From Phycicoccus duodecadis (lineage in GTDB: Bacteria; Actinomycetota; Actinomycetes; Actinomycetales; Dermatophilaceae), in contig NZ_PJNE01000001.1 in NCBI RefSeq assembly GCF_002846495.1, positions 1,178,001 through 1,242,000 on the forward strand: DNA of 64,000 nt, in the 5' to 3' direction. This document shows, one piece after another, positions 59,038 through 64,000 of the stretch. A program made the position numbers and the translations under genes. The stretch's first letter is position 1. Every line of letters begins with the position of its first letter. The notes beneath the pieces were generated by a model that saw only the letters and a list, made by a program, of their open reading frames with translations, ran no database searches and was not told where the DNA came from.

Positions 59038-61518
59038 GTGCACCACGACCTGAGTGACGGCTTCGTCCATGTCCGCGGCGCCAGCGAGCACAACCTGCAG
59101 AACGTCGACGTCGACCTGCCACGTGACGCGATGGTCGCCTTCACCGGCGTCTCCGGCTCCGGCAAGTCCTCCCTGGCGTTCGGAACGCTCTACGCGGAGG
59201 CTCAGCGTCGCTACTTCGAGTCGGTGGCGCCGTACGCCCGCAGGCTGCTGCAACAGGTCGACGCACCTCACGTGCGGGAGATCACCGGGCTGCCGCCGGC
59301 GGTGGCGCTCCAACAGCGGCGCGGCGCCGCGAGCTCCCGCTCGACGGTCGGCACGCTGACCACGCTGTCGAACCTGCTGCGGATGCTGTACTCGCGTGCC
59401 GGCACCTACCCCGAGGGCGCGGCGCGGCTGGGGGCGGAGGCCTTCTCCCCCAACACCGCCGCCGGCGCCTGCCCGCGATGCCACGGGCTCGGGGAGGAGC
59501 ACGACGTCAGCGAGGAGCTGATGGTGCCGGACACGTCGCTGAGCATCCGCGAGGGCGCGATCGCCGCCTGGCCGGGGGCCTGGCAGGGTGCCAACCTGCG
59601 CAGCGTCGTCGCCGGCCTGGGCATCGACGTGGACGCGCCCTGGAGCTCGCTTCCCCGCAAGGACCGCCAATGGCTCCTGTTCACCGACGAGCAGCCCAAG
59701 GTGCTGGTCAAGCCCGAGCGCGACCGCATCGACCACGGCTACCACGGGCTCTTCTGGAGCGCCCGGGCGCACGTCAACCACGTGCTGGCCACCTCCAAGA
59801 GCCAGATGATGCGCGACAAGGCGATGCGCTTCGTGCGCACCGTCAGGTGCTCGGTCTGCCACGGCACCGGGCTGCGCCCGGAGTCGCTGGCCGTCACGTT
59901 CCAGGGCCTGAGCATCGCGCAGGCCAACGCCTTGCCGTTCGTCGAGCTGGTGAGCGCGCTCCGGCCGGTGGCCGAGCTCACCGAAGCGGGTGCGGCGACC
60001 TCGCGGGCCGACTCCGGCGAGGCGACCGAGGTGGCCGTCCGCATCTGCGCCGACCTCGTGGCGCGGGTGCAGGTGCTGCTCGACCTCGGGTTGGGCTACC
60101 TCGCGCTGGGGCGCAGCTCGACGACGCTCTCCCCGGGTGAGGCGCAACGCCTCCGGGTCGCCACCCAGCTGCGTTCCGGCCTCTTCGGGGTCGTCTACGT
60201 GCTGGACGAACCGTCCGCCGGCCTCCACCCGGCCGATGCGAGGCCGCTGCTCGACGTGCTCGACGCGCTCAAACGTTCGGGCAACTCGCTGTTCGTCGTC
60301 GAGCACGACCTCGACATCGTGCGGCGTGCCGACTGGGTCGTCGACATCGGCCCGGGAGCCGGGGAGAAAGGGGGACGGGTGCTCTACTCCGGGCCGGTGG
60401 CGGGCCTCGAGGACGTCGACGGCTCGATCACCGGCGACCACCTCTTCGGACGCGTGGAGCCGGCCCACCGGCCCCGGCGCACGCCATCCGGGTGGCTGCA
60501 CCTGACCGGCGTGAGCCGGAACAACCTCGGCGACCTCTCCGTCGACGTCCCCCTGTGCGTGATGACCGCGGTCACGGGCGTGTCGGGGTCGGGGAAGTCG
60601 ACGCTCGTCACCCAGGTGCTCGCCGAGCTGGTGCGCCGCCACCTCGGCCAGGCCCCCGACGACGAGGAGGACAGCGCCCTCGAGATCGACGTCGACGACG
60701 CGACCGGGCTGGAGTCCTTCGACCGGCTCGTCCGCGTGGACCAGAGGCCGATCGGGCGCACGCCCCGCTCCAACCTGGCGACCTACACCGGCCTCTTCGA
60801 TGCGGTGCGCAAGGTGTACGCCGCGACCCCCAGGGCGCGTGAGCGCGGCTACGGCGCCGGCCGCTTCTCCTTCAACGTCGCGGAGGGGCGCTGCAGCACC
60901 TGTCAGGGCGAGGGCTTCGTCTCCGTCGAGCTGCTCTTCCTCCCAGGCACGTACGCGCCCTGCCCGACCTGCCACGGAGCGCGGTACGACGCGGAGACCC
61001 TCGAGGTCGAGTACCAGGGGAAGAACATCGCCGAGGTGCTGGCGCTCTCGGTCGACGAGGCCGCGGCGTTCCTCGCCGACGTGCCGGCTGCGGCGCGCAG
61101 CCTGACCACGCTGCGCGAGGTCGGGCTGGGCTACCTGCGCCTGGGGCAGCCCGCTACCGAGCTCAGCGGCGGTGAGGCCCAGCGGATCAAGCTGGCCACC
61201 GAGCTCCAGCGGGCACGCCGCGGGCACGCGCTGTACCTGCTCGACGAGCCGACGGCGGGGCTCCACCCGGCCGACATCGCCCTGCTGCTGAGCCAGCTGC
61301 ACCGGTTGGTCGACGCCGGCAACACCGTCGTGCTCGTCGAGCACGACCTCGACACGATCGTCAGCGCCGACTGGGTCATCGACCTGGGCCCGGGCGGTGG
61401 GGACCACGGAGGGCACGTGATGGCCGCCGGCACCCCGGCGGAGGTCTCCCAGGCCGAAGGCAGCGCCACGGCGCCCTACCTGGCCGCCCGGCTCCGCTCC
61501 CACGGGAAGGATCGGTAG
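59038..61518 (+). CDS. Short UvrA paralogue (excision-repair ABC ATPase)
   Basis: Duplicated ABC ATPase of 826 residues, about 120 shorter than standard UvrA (~950). Two Walker A motifs (GVSGSGKS near residue 36 and near 520), two signature regions (LSPGEAQRLR, LSGGEAQRIK) and four CxxC zinc elements (CPRC, CSVC, CSTC, CPTC) are present. The UvrB-binding domain seems reduced. Such UvrA2/DrrC-like proteins often confer resistance to DNA-binding drugs. The GTG start is at 59038; a UvrB partner is not encoded here. Confidence 0.9.
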   Translation: MHHDLSDGFVHVRGASEHNLQNVDVDLPRDAMVAFTGVSGSGKSSLAFGTLYAEAQRRYFESVAPYARRLLQQVDAPHVREITGLPPAVALQQRRGAASSRSTVGTLTTLSNLLRMLYSRAGTYPEGAARLGAEAFSPNTAAGACPRCHGLGEEHDVSEELMVPDTSLSIREGAIAAWPGAWQGANLRSVVAGLGIDVDAPWSSLPRKDRQWLLFTDEQPKVLVKPERDRIDHGYHGLFWSARAHVNHVLATSKSQMMRDKAMRFVRTVRCSVCHGTGLRPESLAVTFQGLSIAQANALPFVELVSALRPVAELTEAGAATSRADSGEATEVAVRICADLVARVQVLLDLGLGYLALGRSSTTLSPGEAQRLRVATQLRSGLFGVVYVLDEPSAGLHPADARPLLDVLDALKRSGNSLFVVEHDLDIVRRADWVVDIGPGAGEKGGRVLYSGPVAGLEDVDGSITGDHLFGRVEPAHRPRRTPSGWLHLTGVSRNNLGDLSVDVPLCVMTAVTGVSGSGKSTLVTQVLAELVRRHLGQAPDDEEDSALEIDVDDATGLESFDRLVRVDQRPIGRTPRSNLATYTGLFDAVRKVYAATPRARERGYGAGRFSFNVAEGRCSTCQGEGFVSVELLFLPGTYAPCPTCHGARYDAETLEVEYQGKNIAEVLALSVDEAAAFLADVPAAARSLTTLREVGLGYLRLGQPATELSGGEAQRIKLATELQRARRGHALYLLDEPTAGLHPADIALLLSQLHRLVDAGNTVVLVEHDLDTIVSADWVIDLGPGGGDHGGHVMAAGTPAEVSQAEGSATAPYLAARLRSHGKDR

Positions 61519-61719
61519 CCGGCTGCCGCATCTCGTCGAGCTGGTTCACCTCCGTGCCCACGAGATCGAAAGGCGTCGGCGTCATGTCTGCCGGGTGGGC
61601 TGGACCGGTACCGCGCCCATCGACGCAGCCTCCGGCGAGCCGGTCCCGAGCGCCCGTGCGGCGAGGACCGAGCTGAACGAGGGCTTCCGCTTCGCGGGAC
61701 CAGGGGGTTTGCTGTCCCC

Positions 61720-63390
<1,671 letters not shown>

Positions 63391-63556
63391 GCCCAGCACC
63401 ATCGCGCGTCGAGCTGCACGCTCGCCGACGGCGACCCCGGATCATCTCCACCGCGGTGGGTCACCGGAAGGCCATGGGCGGCCCGTCCGGTCCGTCCCGC
63501 ACACCGCACGCCCATCCGCCGGAACGGTCACCCTGTCCGCGGCAGATCGGGATGAA

Positions 63557-63646
63557 CGGACCCACGGACAGGCAGTGGGCCACTTCCGACCTGTAGGCCA
63601 CGCTCACAGGACGAGCAGCACGTTCCACTGCCTGTATGTGGGTCCG
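63557..63646. repeat. 22-bp imperfect inverted repeat
   Basis: Arms 63557-63578 and 63625-63646 match at 20 of 22 positions when one is reverse-complemented, with 46 bases between them. One of the two mismatches is a G-U pair on the plus strand. Confidence 0.75.
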
Positions 63647-63685
63647 CCCCGCCCGCAGGGACCGCAGAATCCGAGGTCTCGGCGG

Positions 63686-63751
63686 ACGTCGAGAGGCCAC
63701 AACATGCCCGGGATCGAGCGATTTCTTCTGCGTGTTGCGACCTCTCGACGT
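63686..63751. repeat. 18-bp imperfect inverted repeat
   Basis: Arms 63686-63703 and 63734-63751 match at 16 of 18 positions with a 30-base loop. Read on the minus strand both mismatches become G-U pairs, so the RNA stem would be complete there. This supports a role in minus-strand RNA, e.g. terminator of the HNH gene. Confidence 0.7.
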
Positions 63752-63811
63752 GCAGGCCGGGACGTCCGACATTCGGCAGATCCGGATGATTGCGGGGGCA
63801 GCGCACCGCGC

Positions 63812-64000
63812 TCAGGCGGGGAGCCGGTGCTGGGGCTCGGTGGTGCGGGTCGCACCGTTCGGACCGTGCCCGGTGACGGTGCCGTCGGGATCGAGGACCG
63901 GTCGCCAGCGCCCTTGCTGCTTGAAGCGATGATGTCGCCGGCAGAGGGCCTCGAGGCCGGCCGGCGTGGTCGCGCCCGCCGGCCAGGGTCTGGCGTGGTC
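63812..64000 (-). CDS. HNH endonuclease family protein (3' end only)
   Basis: The last 62 codons of a minus-strand gene whose start lies outside the window. The frame opens [13 protein letters not shown] and continues [18 protein letters not shown], the C-terminal HNH signature (D-H, then C-x-x-H-H) of the DUF222/13E12-type HNH proteins common in actinobacteria. It ends [14 protein letters not shown] before a TGA at 63814-63812. Whether it is active or part of a mobile element cannot be seen. Confidence 0.85.
   Translation of the reverse strand, partial: DHARPWPAGATTPAGLEALCRRHHRFKQQGRWRPVLDPDGTVTGHGPNGATRTTEPQHRLPA

Larger units (their letters stand above)
63391..63811. other. Structured intergenic region (421 bases)
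   Basis: No gene is supported. It separates the plus-strand ligase gene from the minus-strand HNH gene and contains two large imperfect inverted repeats (63557-63646 and 63686-63751). It could hold convergent terminators or a structured RNA. Confidence 0.6.

Noticed and set aside
63812..64000. HNH fragment considered as an active restriction or defence system
   Set aside because: Only 62 C-terminal codons are visible and the HNH/DUF222 family is widespread in actinobacteria without a shown defence role.

Overview
The window is high-GC actinobacterial chromosome. Evidence is the strong GC bias at third codon positions, many GTG and TTG starts, a conserved ribosomal/RNA polymerase gene neighbourhood, an RpoB rifampicin region and NusG of actinobacterial type, an Mce lipid-transport operon, and DUF5709 and HNH-type actinobacterial families. 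Gene order and protein flavour suggest an Intrasporangiaceae-like member of the Micrococcales; the genus cannot be fixed from this sequence. No transposase, prophage or CRISPR array was seen.

Layout. Positions 1-4130 (all minus) hold the str operon: rpsL, rpsG, fusA and tuf, with tuf cut by the window start. A small membrane gene and a GNAT gene follow. rpoB-rpoC (5.4-12.9 kb) is bounded by a strong hairpin terminator and a candidate promoter. From 13.2 to 24.0 kb lies a complete, tightly overlapping mce operon: ATPase, two YrbE permeases, MceA to MceF and two Mce-associated proteins. It is placed between rpoBC and rplJ-rplL. From 24.2 to 28.4 kb come rplL, rplJ, rplA, rplK, nusG, secE and tRNA-Trp. 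rplJL has a promoter, a leader attenuator-like hairpin and a terminator.

From 28.6 to 35 kb is a metabolic and cell-wall stretch: an AspC-type aminotransferase, a DUF5709 protein, an adenosine-deaminase-like enzyme, a repeat-bearing intergenic region, an XRE-type HTH protein, murB, two MaoC-type hydratase subunits, rpmG (56 aa), and tRNA-Met and tRNA-Thr. From 35 to 41.3 kb are a periplasmic-binding-fold protein without signal peptide, a short-chain dehydrogenase, endonuclease IV, the fused B12-dependent mutase IcmF and type II dehydroquinase. A two-component system follows (41.3-44.6 kb) whose sensor kinase is fused to a large polytopic membrane domain, then an AraC/DJ-1 regulator.

From 46.0 to 55.3 kb is a molybdenum-hydroxylase cluster (coxG, coxM, coxL, coxS, xdhC, coxE, coxD, two DUF202 genes and a MocA-like cytidylyltransferase). 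The large subunit carries AYRGAGR, the form II signature, so CO need not be the substrate. The right end (55.4-64 kb) has an AlkX/YcaQ-like glycosylase, a TetR-quinone oxidoreductase divergent pair with a striking GTAC-repeat operator, a DUF6326 protein, a short UvrA paralogue, an acyl-CoA ligase, a structured intergenic region and the 3' end of an HNH endonuclease gene.

The most interesting non-coding signals are nested inverted repeats between rpoB and rpoC, the rplJ leader hairpin, palindromes upstream of mceG and icmF, and the GTAC-phased operator at 57.2 kb. Boundaries of proteins come from reading frames, start-codon context and family knowledge. Functions are assigned by motif recognition only; no database search was run.
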